Assembly: GCA_013360825.1 (NCBI GenBank)
Contig: JABWAY010000130.1
Location: forward strand, 1-10,885
Source: Candidatus Brocadiia bacterium
Lineage (GTDB): Bacteria; Planctomycetota; MHYJ01; WSZJ01
Direction of reading: 5' to 3'
DNA length: 10,885 bases
Below, in pieces: positions 1 through 5,957 of the stretch. The notes beneath the pieces are model-generated. The model was given only the letters and a program-made list of their open reading frames with translations, ran no database searches and was not told the DNA's origin. The translations under genes were made by a program, and so were the position numbers. Every line of letters begins with the position of its first letter. Position 1 is the stretch's first letter.

Positions 1-250
1 CCGCCTCCGCCGCCCCGTGCTTCCCGCTCGCCGCCAGCGCGTTCCCATACTCGATCCACGGACCATGTTCACCCGGCGCCAGTCGCGTCGCCGACCGCAG
101 CACACGGATCGCCCCCGCCAGGTCCCCGCCCCGCCGGAGCCCCGCCGCCCGCTCGATCCGTTCCCTCCATCCCTGCCCCGCGCGCGCTGCCGGAACAGCA
201 CCGGCATGGCCCCGGATACCCTCAGGTGCTCCACGAGGAATCCGTGCCAT
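1..250 (-). CDS. TPR-repeat protein, N-terminal part (cut by window start)
   Basis: Partial reading frame of 83 codons, open through position 1. The ATG at 250-248 directly follows an in-frame TGA, so no longer start exists in this frame. No clear Shine-Dalgarno site precedes it. The protein begins MARIPRGAPEGIRG and then shows one TPR-like helical hairpin at about residues 30-80: G-D-L-A-G-A-I-R-V-L, then A-T-R-L-A-P-G-E, then the start of the next helix (WIEYGNALAASGK). This fits the classical TPR pattern of small residues and a closing proline. TPR units bind other proteins; no specific partner can be named. It lies 134 bases downstream of the last ESCRT-III-like gene on the same strand, so it may belong to that operon or be independent. 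The ATG is the only in-frame start visible near the N-terminus, but the missing ribosome site leaves it uncertain. Confidence 0.6.
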   Translation of the reverse strand, partial: MARIPRGAPEGIRGHAGAVPAARAGQGWRERIERAAGLRRGGDLAGAIRVLRSATRLAPGEHGPWIEYGNALAASGKHGAAEA

Positions 251-384
251 TCAGACGACGGGATTCTCGACGGCCTGCAGGGAGGAGACCGGAATCGATG
301 CCCGTGAGCACCGAGGAGACTCGACGCCGCCGCAGGACGGCGAAAGACGCGGGGATGGATGGCAGAGGAGCATCGCGGAGCGAC
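251..384. other. Intergenic gap between E1 and the TPR gene
   Basis: 134 bases with no reading frame that looks coding. A five-base GC stem (328-332 with 338-342, loop of five) is present but has no T run on either side. No convincing -35/-10 pair was found on the minus strand, so the TPR gene may be read through from the operon. Confidence 0.4.
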
Positions 385-981
385 CTACGTCTCCCTCCCC
401 AGCTCCTCCTCGATCTCCTTCAGCCCCTTCGAAATCTCCCCGTCCAGCGCACCCTTCTCCTCGTGCGCCGCCTCCTCGTCGATCATCCGGTCGATGTCCT
501 TGTCCGACAGGATCTTCTCCGCCTCCTCGTCCGACGACGACAGCGACTCGCTCGTCATCTCCACGAAGATCTGCATCCTGTCCTGAAGCGTCTCCGCCTG
601 GAGAAGCGCCTTCTCGAAGTTGCGCTGCGTCTTCGCGAGGTCGGTCGACCCGTAAACTTCGCTGATCGACTTCGACACCTCCATCATCGCCTTCGCGAAT
701 TCCCCGTCCGACTCGGCCTGATTCTTGATCTGCAGCGCCGTCTCCAGGGACAGCAGCTGCCGCTCCCGCAGCTTCTTCGACAGCGCCGTCTTCTTCAGCG
801 CGCTCTTGATGAAATTCACCTGCTGCGTGTCCCCGATGCGCTTCGCCTTCTTCGCCTTGTCGATGTACTCCTTCGAGTGCTTGTCGAGATCCTTCAGGTT
901 GCGTTTGATCGAGTTGATGCCCTTGCGGACCTCGAGATCGCGCTCAATCCGCTTCTCTTCTCTGGACTTGAAGATGCCCAT
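385..981 (-). CDS. ESCRT-III/CHMP-like helical protein E1
   Basis: A 198-residue all-helical protein, basic in its first half and strongly acidic in its last third, the charge layout of Snf7/CHMP proteins. It starts M-G-I-F-K, like the short hydrophobic N-terminus of Vps2/Snf7. Residues 12-90 form long basic helices (RKGINSIKRNLKDLDK; KKAKRIGDTQQVNFIKSALK). Residues 115-145 form another helix and residues 146-175 are acidic. The C-terminus holds D180-G-E-I183-S-K-G-L187-K-E-I190, matching the spacing of the MIM1 motif ([DE]xxLxxRLxxL) with Gly in place of Arg. ESCRT-III proteins polymerise on membranes and drive remodelling or fission. The start at 981 was chosen because GGAG lies six bases upstream; a longer frame to 1107 would overlap the end of the ATPase gene and is low-complexity. 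The gene follows the Vps4-like ATPase by 98 bases. PspA-type identity is the main alternative. Confidence 0.72.
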   Translation of the reverse strand: MGIFKSREEKRIERDLEVRKGINSIKRNLKDLDKHSKEYIDKAKKAKRIGDTQQVNFIKSALKKTALSKKLRERQLLSLETALQIKNQAESDGEFAKAMMEVSKSISEVYGSTDLAKTQRNFEKALLQAETLQDRMQIFVEMTSESLSSSDEEAEKILSDKDIDRMIDEEAAHEEKGALDGEISKGLKEIEEELGRET

Positions 982-1079
982 GGGGTGCTCCGGGGATAAG
1001 GAAGGAATGACGGGTAGCTTATCGGAAGGGGAGGGGAGGGGAGTGAGGATTCCGCCGCTGCGGTCCGGCCCCGGCGGGA

Positions 1080-2315
1080 CTACCCGTCCACCATGCTCTC
1101 CCTCCACTCCGCATATTTCTTCACGTCCGCCGCGGTCGTCTGCGGGTGGATTTTCGCCGCCGCCCGATGGAAGTCGGCCATCGTCAGGGGGCGCACCTTG
1201 AGCTGGTACTTCCGTGCCTCATCCAGCCCGCGGTCGATGATCGCGGGAATCTCGCCGTTCACCTCCGCCACCATCCGCGTCGTGACCTCCTTGCACAGCC
1301 GCTCGATCTCACGCCCGCTGTACCCCTCCGTCGCCTTCGCGAGCTCCGCGACGTCCCCCTGGAGCTGGAACCCACGCTTCTGAAGATGGATCTGCAGGAT
1401 CGCCGCGCGGGCGGGCGCGTCGGGAAGGGGGATCAGGATCTTTTTTTCGAAGCGTGAGAGCACGGCGGGGTCGAGGTCCCAGGGGCGGTTGGTGGCCGCG
1501 ATCGTGAGGACGTAGATGTCCCGGCGTCCCTTGGCCTCCATGCCGTCGAGCTCCGACAGCAGGGTGGACAGGATCCGCCGCTCCGGCCCGGTGTCCTGGT
1601 CGTCGCGCTTTCCGGCGATCGACTCGAATTCGTCGAGGAAGACGACGGCGGGGGAGGTGTCCCGGGCCGTTCCGTAGAGCTCGCTGATGATCTTGGAGGA
1701 CTCGCCGAAGTACTTCGACAGGATGCTCGAGACCTTCACGTTGAAGAAGACCGCCTCGACGTTGTCCGAATTGCGGATGGCATGGGACGTCGCCGCCGCG
1801 AGGAGGGTTTTTCCCGTCCCGGGCGGGCCGTAGAACAGGATGTTGGTCCACGCGCTGAGCTGCACCCCCGCGGGTTGCTTCGCCAGCGTGATTCCCAGGG
1901 CGTACTTGATCTCGGATTTCGTGGGTTCGAGCCCGCCGATGTCGTTCCAGTGGATCGAGGACGACTTGATCAGCGCGAGGACCGCTCCCTTGATTTCCCC
2001 GGCGGCCTTCGCGGATTTCCCCTCCGGAACGGGGATCGCGCCGCCGTTCCGCGGAGCCGCATCGCCGGGATCGTCCTCGCGCGGGGCCGCGGGAGACTCG
2101 TACTCCCCGCTCCGCAGTTTCTTCGCGATCTCGCGGTACTCCATCGCCTTCCGCCGCCTCCGCATCTCGGCGTCGCGCCCGATCGCCTGCTCGGCGTAGA
2201 TCGCCATGAGGTTCGCCGCCTTGTCGTACTGCGCCGCCGCGCGATCAAATTCCCGCGCCTCGTACGACTCCTTCGCCTTCACCAGCGCCTGCTTGATCGG
2301 CGTGTACAGGTCCAT
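1080..2315 (-). CDS. MIT-domain Vps4/CdvC-like AAA ATPase
   Basis: 411 residues. Residues 1-70 form a three-helix MIT-like domain (A-L-V-K-A-K...A-A-A-Q-Y-D-K-A-A...E-Y-R-E-I-A-K-K-L). A proline/glycine-rich linker runs to about 115, followed by one classical AAA module: the I-H-W-N-D-I-G-G-L-E entry motif at 121-130, Walker A GPPGTGKT 163-170, pore loop K201-Y-F-G-E-S, Walker B F-L-D-E with D228/E229, sensor-1 N276 and arginine finger R288 in S-R-F-E-K-K-I-L-I-P-L-P, which closely resembles the Vps4 segment. The small domain ends in a Vps4-type C-terminal helix (LTMADFHRAAAKIHP). The insertion that forms the Vps4 beta domain seems absent, as in archaeal CdvC. Vps4 hexamers unfold ESCRT-III subunits after MIT binding. 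The start at 2315 has AGGAG five bases upstream; the frame extends further upstream but runs over the membrane-protein gene. A katanin/spastin-like assignment is the alternative. Confidence 0.88.
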   Translation of the reverse strand: MDLYTPIKQALVKAKESYEAREFDRAAAQYDKAANLMAIYAEQAIGRDAEMRRRRKAMEYREIAKKLRSGEYESPAAPREDDPGDAAPRNGGAIPVPEGKSAKAAGEIKGAVLALIKSSSIHWNDIGGLEPTKSEIKYALGITLAKQPAGVQLSAWTNILFYGPPGTGKTLLAAATSHAIRNSDNVEAVFFNVKVSSILSKYFGESSKIISELYGTARDTSPAVVFLDEFESIAGKRDDQDTGPERRILSTLLSELDGMEAKGRRDIYVLTIAATNRPWDLDPAVLSRFEKKILIPLPDAPARAAILQIHLQKRGFQLQGDVAELAKATEGYSGREIERLCKEVTTRMVAEVNGEIPAIIDRGLDEARKYQLKVRPLTMADFHRAAAKIHPQTTAADVKKYAEWRESMVDG

Positions 2316-2323
2316 GGCGGCTC

Positions 2324-2809
2324 CTAGGAGGCTCGGGCACGGCGGCCCAGCAGCCCGGCGGCGGCCGCGAGGAGGATCAGGGCGAACGGGAACAGGAGCG
2401 GGACCAGCGCGCTCATCGGCAGAGACAGGGCCCGCAGCGCGGGCCAGCACCGGATGAGTTCGGGGAGGTAGAGCGCCAGGACACCCGCGCCGCACCCCCC
2501 GGACAGGATCGCCATCTCACGCTTCCGCGTCCGGGCAAGCGTGATCGAGGCGAACAGCGCCGTGATGCCGACGCCGCAGGCTCCGACGAAGGTGTTGAGG
2601 AACCAGGCCGCCACCAGCCGCTCGGTGGGGCTCTCCAGCGCCCGGGCGCCGAAGACCGCGTACCCGAGGAGCAGGAAGGAGGGGACCGCCGCCCCCCAGG
2701 CGAGGAAACGGAACAGCCGGGCCCAGGCGGAGCGCAGGTCGGACTCCGGCGAGTACTTCGAGGCGGACCAGAGCGCCATCTGCCCCGTCCCGCTCGTCAT
2801 CACCCGCAT
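2324..2809 (-). CDS. Small four-helix integral membrane protein
   Basis: 161 residues with four predicted membrane segments: about 32-55 (LFRFLAWGAAVPSFLLLGY), 64-91, 98-121 and 126-154. The 20-30 residue N-terminus is polar and the C-terminus is short and basic (GRRARAS), which by the positive-inside rule favours a cytoplasmic C-terminus and, with an even number of helices, a cytoplasmic N-terminus. I recognise no family. It sits between an ESCRT-III-like gene (7-base gap) and the Vps4-like ATPase (8-base gap), so it is almost certainly co-expressed and could be the membrane anchor or target of the system. An alternative start at Met4 (2800) is equally plausible, since neither start has a strong Shine-Dalgarno site; coupling to the stop of the preceding gene is likely. 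The reading is direct; the role is inference. Confidence 0.8.
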   Translation of the reverse strand: MRVMTSGTGQMALWSASKYSPESDLRSAWARLFRFLAWGAAVPSFLLLGYAVFGARALESPTERLVAAWFLNTFVGACGVGITALFASITLARTRKREMAILSGGCGAGVLALYLPELIRCWPALRALSLPMSALVPLLFPFALILLAAAAGLLGRRARAS

Positions 2810-2816
2810 CGCCGGG

Positions 2817-3422
2817 TCATTCGGTTTCTTCTTCAGGGAGAGGTTTCTCCTTCAGCTTCTCTTCCGCGAGTCTCAGCCCCGTGTCGAAGGAGTCGATCTC
2901 GCCGTCGTCCATCTTCTGCCAGATGTCCATCAGCTCGGCGCCTTCCTTGCCCACCTCGTTGACGATGTCCTGCGAGCTGTCCTTCGTCGCCTCCGTGATC
3001 TCCCCGAGGCGCTCCATGTACATGTCGTACGAGATCTTGTCGTCCTCCAGGAGGCGCTGGACCTCGCCCTCCTCCGCCAGACTCAGGATCGACAGCACCC
3101 CCTTCTTCATGTCCTGCTTCCGCTGCACCGCCATCCGGATCGCGGCCAGCGTCACCGCCTCCTTCGACAGCCGGTTCAGCTCCCGCTCCGCGATCGCGAT
3201 CTCGTTCTTCTTCTGCTCGAACTGCCGCGCCAGCTGCTTCCGCCGGATCGGACTCTTCAGCTTCGCCCCTTTCCGGAACAGATCCTCCTTCGCCGACTCC
3301 ATCTGCTCCAGCCGCCGGATCGCCTGCTGCTCCCGGAGGTCCAGGCGCGCGGCCTCCCGCCGGACATCCTCCAGCTTCAGGTCCGACATCCGCTTCGGCC
3401 GCTTGAACAGGTCGAGGATCAT
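2817..3422 (-). CDS. ESCRT-III-like helical protein E2
   Basis: 201 residues, helical and charged, basic N-terminal half and acidic C-terminus. The N-terminus M-I-L-D-L-F-K-R-P-K-R is a short hydrophobic-basic segment like those ESCRT-III proteins insert in membranes. Residues 20-105 form long coiled-coil-like helices carrying K-S-P-I-R-R-K-Q-L-A-R and E-L-N-R-L-S-K-E; residues 118-140 carry L-L-E-D-D-K-I. All three patches recur in the next gene upstream (E3), so the two are paralogues. The tail has the shared motif F179-D-T-G-L-R-L-A-E187, then a proline-containing end (KEKPLPEEETE). GGAG lies ten bases before the ATG. The gene follows E3 by 55 bases and precedes the membrane protein by seven. 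The ESCRT-III assignment rests on size, charge layout, context and motifs, not on a profile search. Confidence 0.68.
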   Translation of the reverse strand: MILDLFKRPKRMSDLKLEDVRREAARLDLREQQAIRRLEQMESAKEDLFRKGAKLKSPIRRKQLARQFEQKKNEIAIAERELNRLSKEAVTLAAIRMAVQRKQDMKKGVLSILSLAEEGEVQRLLEDDKISYDMYMERLGEITEATKDSSQDIVNEVGKEGAELMDIWQKMDDGEIDSFDTGLRLAEEKLKEKPLPEEETE

Positions 3423-3449
3423 CGCCCGGTTTCTCCGTGGTTGGTGCCC

Positions 3450-3471
3450 GCGCCGGCGCCCGGCCCGGCGC
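3450..3471 (-). other. GC-only hairpin between E3 and E2 genes
   Basis: In the 55-base gap between two ESCRT-III-like genes, GCGCCGG (3450-3456) is the exact reverse complement of CCGGCGC (3465-3471), with an eight-base loop. No T run follows on the minus strand, so it is not a standard intrinsic terminator. It could slow or protect the mRNA between the two cistrons and thereby set their ratio, but in such GC-rich DNA a seven-base stem may also be chance. Confidence 0.35.
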
Positions 3472-3477
3472 GGCGCG

Positions 3478-4155
3478 CTAGACGTCCGGCTCCGCTTCGC
3501 GTTCCTCGGTCTCGCGGTTCCTGCGCTCCTTCCGGCCGCCCGAACTCTCGCCGCGCTCGCGCAGCTCAGGCCCCGTCTCCGCCTGCTTCAGCCCCTCGTC
3601 GAACTCCATCTCCCCCTCGTCCATCGCCTCCCATGTCTTCAGGACCTCCATCCCCTCGCTTCCGATCTCCGTCGCGTCGTAGGCAGGGTCGTTCGCCACG
3701 CCGAGGAGAAGATCCAGCTTCTGGAGGTAGAACTCCTCGCCGATCTTGTCGTCCTCGAGAAGCGCCGAGAGCTGGTCCATGTGGGCTTCCGTCATGTTGT
3801 TCAGGATTCCCGTGACCGTCTTCGGGTTCCGCGTCCGCTCGATCAGCGCGCGGATCCGGGACATCGTCATGATCTCTTTCGACGTCCGGTTCAGCTCGCG
3901 GTCGAGCAGGCGGATCCGGCCCATGATGTCATTGAAGCGCCGGGCGTAGAGGCGGCGCCGGACGGAGGATTTCGTCTTGGAGCCCTGCTGGAAAATCCCC
4001 TCCTTCTCCCGGTCCAGCTTCTCCTGCTGGGCCACGAGCTGGTTTTCGCGGATTTCCAGCCGCTTTTCCTCGCGCCGCAGCTCCTCCGGCTTGAAATCGG
4101 TCAGCCGGCGGCGGCGCTTGAACAGCCAGTCGAACACTTCCCCCGCGCTGCTCAC
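3478..4155 (-). CDS. ESCRT-III-like helical protein E3 (GTG start)
   Basis: 225 residues starting at a GTG (4155-4153) that overlaps the TGA of the upstream gene as GTGA; GGAGGAGGAG lies five bases upstream, inside the end of that gene, so translation is probably coupled. The N-terminus has a hydrophobic turn then a basic run (VFDWLFKRRRR), followed by charged helices with K-S-S-V-R-R-R, R-E-L-N-R-T-S-K-E and L-L-E-D-D-K-I in the same order as in E2. Near residues 165-195 both proteins share G-x-E-G-x-E, W-x-x-M-D-[DE]-G-E and F-D-x-G-L-x-x-A-E (here F185-E193). The last 30 residues are low-complexity Arg/Glu. Together these features support a tandem-duplication paralogue of E2 and an ESCRT-III-like polymer subunit. 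A generic coiled-coil protein cannot be excluded without a profile or structure comparison. Confidence 0.68.
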   Translation of the reverse strand: MSSAGEVFDWLFKRRRRLTDFKPEELRREEKRLEIRENQLVAQQEKLDREKEGIFQQGSKTKSSVRRRLYARRFNDIMGRIRLLDRELNRTSKEIMTMSRIRALIERTRNPKTVTGILNNMTEAHMDQLSALLEDDKIGEEFYLQKLDLLLGVANDPAYDATEIGSEGMEVLKTWEAMDEGEMEFDEGLKQAETGPELRERGESSGGRKERRNRETEEREAEPDV

Positions 4156-4826
4156 TCGAGCTCCTCCTCCTCATCCCCCCGTTCGGCCGCCTTCGGCTCC
4201 CGCGCGGGCTCCTCACGGCGCTTCTTCTCCCGCGGCCGGAACTCCGGCAGGTCGGCCTCGGCCTGCTCGATCTTCGCCTCGTCCGACTTCTGAAACTCCT
4301 CCAGGATCGCCCGCTCCTCCGCGTCGATCACCGGCTCCGTGTTCTTGTCGAGCGACATCCCCTCCGCCATCGCCACCGTGCGGTCCAGATCGTCGCGCTT
4401 CTCCTTCGCCTTGATCGCGACCTCCTCGAGCTGCTTCTGGCTGGGAAGCGGTTCCTCCGCGAGCGCGACCAGCGTTTCGAGGGAGGCCACGTGCTCCTTG
4501 TAGATCCGGATGCGCTTGTTGAAGACGCTCTCGATCCGGGCCTCGATTTCCTCGATTTTCCAGCGGATGTCCTTGATCCGGCGGGCGAGGGAGAGGCGGC
4601 GGTTCTGGTCCCCCTCCTTCCTGCCCTCGTCCATCAGCTCGGACTCCCGCGACTGGAGGATCTCGACGTCCTCCAGGGCCCGGTTCCGGCGGTCCTCGTC
4701 GCGGCGGCGCGCGTCGCGGAGCAGCTCCAGCGCCTCCTTCTCGGAGCGGGCGCCCTTGTAGATCGGGGCGACCTCGTCCGGCAGGGTGCCGAGGCCCATC
4801 ATCTTCTTGATCTTGTCGAGGAGCAT
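4152..4826 (-). CDS. ESCRT-III-like helical protein E4, most divergent
   Basis: 224 residues. It starts M-L-L-D-K-I-K-K-M-M-G, again hydrophobic then basic, and continues as long charged helices (about 28-150) with G-x-x-x-x-x-x-R-R-x-x-L-A-R-R-I at 71-84, which aligns with the K-S-P-I-R-R-K-Q-L-A-R patch of E2. An acidic stretch at 165-180 is followed by D182-E-A-K-I-E-Q-A-E190, a looser copy of the tail motif of its neighbours, and by L-P-E-F-R-P, a proline-spaced segment reminiscent of MIM2-type MIT ligands. The last 25 residues are Arg/Lys/Glu low complexity. It is the first of three adjacent ESCRT-III-like genes. The start at 4826 was preferred over an extension to 4883 because AGGAGGT (4842-4848) precedes it, although 15 bases is a long spacing. 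It is the least certain of the four as an ESCRT-III member. Confidence 0.6.
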   Translation of the reverse strand: MLLDKIKKMMGLGTLPDEVAPIYKGARSEKEALELLRDARRRDEDRRNRALEDVEILQSRESELMDEGRKEGDQNRRLSLARRIKDIRWKIEEIEARIESVFNKRIRIYKEHVASLETLVALAEEPLPSQKQLEEVAIKAKEKRDDLDRTVAMAEGMSLDKNTEPVIDAEERAILEEFQKSDEAKIEQAEADLPEFRPREKKRREEPAREPKAAERGDEEEELE

Positions 4827-4841
4827 GGTGCGGGGTTCCAG

Positions 4842-4848
4842 ACCTCCT
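4842..4848 (-). promoter_or_regulatory. Shine-Dalgarno site for E4
   Basis: Perfect AGGAGGT on the minus strand, 15 bases before the ATG at 4826. It decides the start of E4, because a longer frame to 4883 would place this site inside the coding region. The spacing is longer than the usual 5-9 bases. Confidence 0.5.
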
Positions 4849-4892
4849 GAAGACTGAGGTGCACGGCGGGACGGTCCTTTCACGCCGCGGGC

Positions 4893-4898
4893 ATTGTA
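4893..4898 (-). promoter_or_regulatory. Possible internal -10 box ahead of the ESCRT-III-like genes
   Basis: TACAAT on the minus strand (five of six matches to TATAAT) lies in the 102-base gap between the zinc/winged-helix gene and E4. It would start a transcript near 4886 with a leader of about 60 bases. No recognisable -35 lies 16-18 bases upstream and there is no extended -10 TG, so this is a weak candidate. It stands out mainly because AT-rich hexamers are rare in this DNA. Confidence 0.25.
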
Positions 4899-4928
4899 TC
4901 GGCTTTCCCCGCCGGGGCGGGCCCGGGA

Positions 4929-5957
4929 TCAGTAGACCCGGGTCAGGCGGTACAGGTCCTCCTCGGTCGAGAGGTGGAGAAACGGCTGCTGGGCGAGGTC
5001 GCGGAACGACGCCCGCACCACGTCCTGCGGGAGCCCGGTTTTCTCGCAGACGAAGCGGTCGGAGACGCGGTCCATCAGGAGTTCGAACGTGTGACGCTTC
5101 ACGAAGGCATGAACCCGGTCGCGTTTTTCCGCGTAGGATTCCAGGTCGAACACGGACAGGGCGTCTCCCCAGCGGCCGTCGTCGCGGGAGGAGATCCGCC
5201 AGGCGTCGCCCTGGCGCTCGACGAGGCAGGCGACCCAGTTGGGACCGTTGGCGAGGGCCTCGCGGGCCTCGGCGGACCAGCCGGTGGTCGAGAACCAGCA
5301 GAGGTAGTGGAAGATCCCCGGGTCGGTGACGATGCGCCGCTGGGCGGTCACGACGGCCGCGTAGCTGAGCGGCGACTGGGACCATCCGGGAGCTGCGAGT
5401 TCGTCGAGGGGCGAGAGCGAGATCCCGGCCAGCACGACCCGTTTCTGCTTCGAGCCCAGGAAATCGCGCGTCAGGACATCGCAGATCGCGGCGCGGTTCG
5501 TCGGCATCGACGCGAGGACCGCGTTCAGGTTCGACTTCGCCCGGTCCCGGACCGCCGCCTTCGCGGCCTCCGCGCCGAGGTCGACCACGTACTCCCCGGT
5601 CGTGCGCTCCACGACGTCGTACCAGCGCCCGTCCAGCGGGTTGAAAATCCCCGCCAGCTGGCGGAAATTCCTCCGCACACGGGACAGGAACGACTCCTCC
5701 ATCTCCCGCGCCGCCTGGCGGGAAACCGCACCCGGCGGGAGCTGGGTCGGCGGCAGGTCGCCGGCCTTCGGGGGTTCCGCCAGCTGCGCGACCGGGATCT
5801 CCTCATGCTCCGAACAGAACAGGATCTTTTCGCTCCAGCACGAAGCGCAGATCGGGCGGTGGCAGGTCGCGCACGCCGCGTCGTCCCGGAACACCCCGAC
5901 ACGGGACAGGTAGGTCCGCCCGCAGGCGCTGCACGTCCCGCTCGCGCCGGCGCTCAC
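4929..5957 (-). CDS. Zinc cross-brace plus winged-helix protein
   Basis: 342 residues from a GTG (5957-5955) overlapping the TGA of the SPFH gene as GTGA. The N-terminus has eight metal ligands in four pairs: C9-C12, C29-C32, C37-C40 and C48-H51. The C-x2-C-x4-C-x2-C centre is the spacing seen in FYVE/RING-type cross-braced treble clefs, but the R-R-H-H-C-R lipid-binding motif of true FYVE fingers is missing. Residues 85-280 are an unrecognised alpha/beta region; its part near 216-247 (HYLCWFSTTGWSAEAREAL, then a hydrophobic strand) loosely recalls the core of restriction-endonuclease-like folds, without visible catalytic residues. Residues 283-342 look like a winged helix: helices at FELLMDRV and QDVVRASFRDL, then a hairpin ending in L-Y-R-L-T-R-V-Y. 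Winged helices recur in ESCRT-II and in archaeal CdvB, so an adaptor role is plausible but inferred. Confidence 0.72.
   Translation of the reverse strand: MSAGASGTCSACGRTYLSRVGVFRDDAACATCHRPICASCWSEKILFCSEHEEIPVAQLAEPPKAGDLPPTQLPPGAVSRQAAREMEESFLSRVRRNFRQLAGIFNPLDGRWYDVVERTTGEYVVDLGAEAAKAAVRDRAKSNLNAVLASMPTNRAAICDVLTRDFLGSKQKRVVLAGISLSPLDELAAPGWSQSPLSYAAVVTAQRRIVTDPGIFHYLCWFSTTGWSAEAREALANGPNWVACLVERQGDAWRISSRDDGRWGDALSVFDLESYAEKRDRVHAFVKRHTFELLMDRVSDRFVCEKTGLPQDVVRASFRDLAQQPFLHLSTEEDLYRLTRVY

Noticed and set aside
237..252. TGGCACG on the minus strand as a sigma54 -24 element for the TPR gene
   Set aside because: The -12 GC is missing at the required distance and the match lies at the start codon, inside the coding region.
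226..999. Long plus-strand frame rich in Leu and Arg opposite E1
   Set aside because: It is antisense to E1 and the gap beside it. Its composition (Leu/Arg/Asp/His runs) is typical of a shadow frame in GC-rich DNA, and E1 has the sensible start, ribosome site and ESCRT-III-like pattern.
2881..4293. Long plus-strand frame of about 470 codons, very rich in Ser and Arg
   Set aside because: Antisense to E2, E3 and E4, spanning three separate genes and their gaps; composition is a low-complexity shadow with no domain pattern.
4908..4921. GC hairpin in the gap before E4 as a terminator
   Set aside because: CCCGC pairs with GCGGG over a four-base loop, but no T run follows on the minus strand, so it does not look like an intrinsic terminator and the genes are probably read through.
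4929..5957. True FYVE lipid-binding finger
   Set aside because: Ligand spacing is similar, but the R-R-H-H-C-R phosphoinositide motif and the WxxD entry are absent; only a general cross-brace zinc fold is supported.
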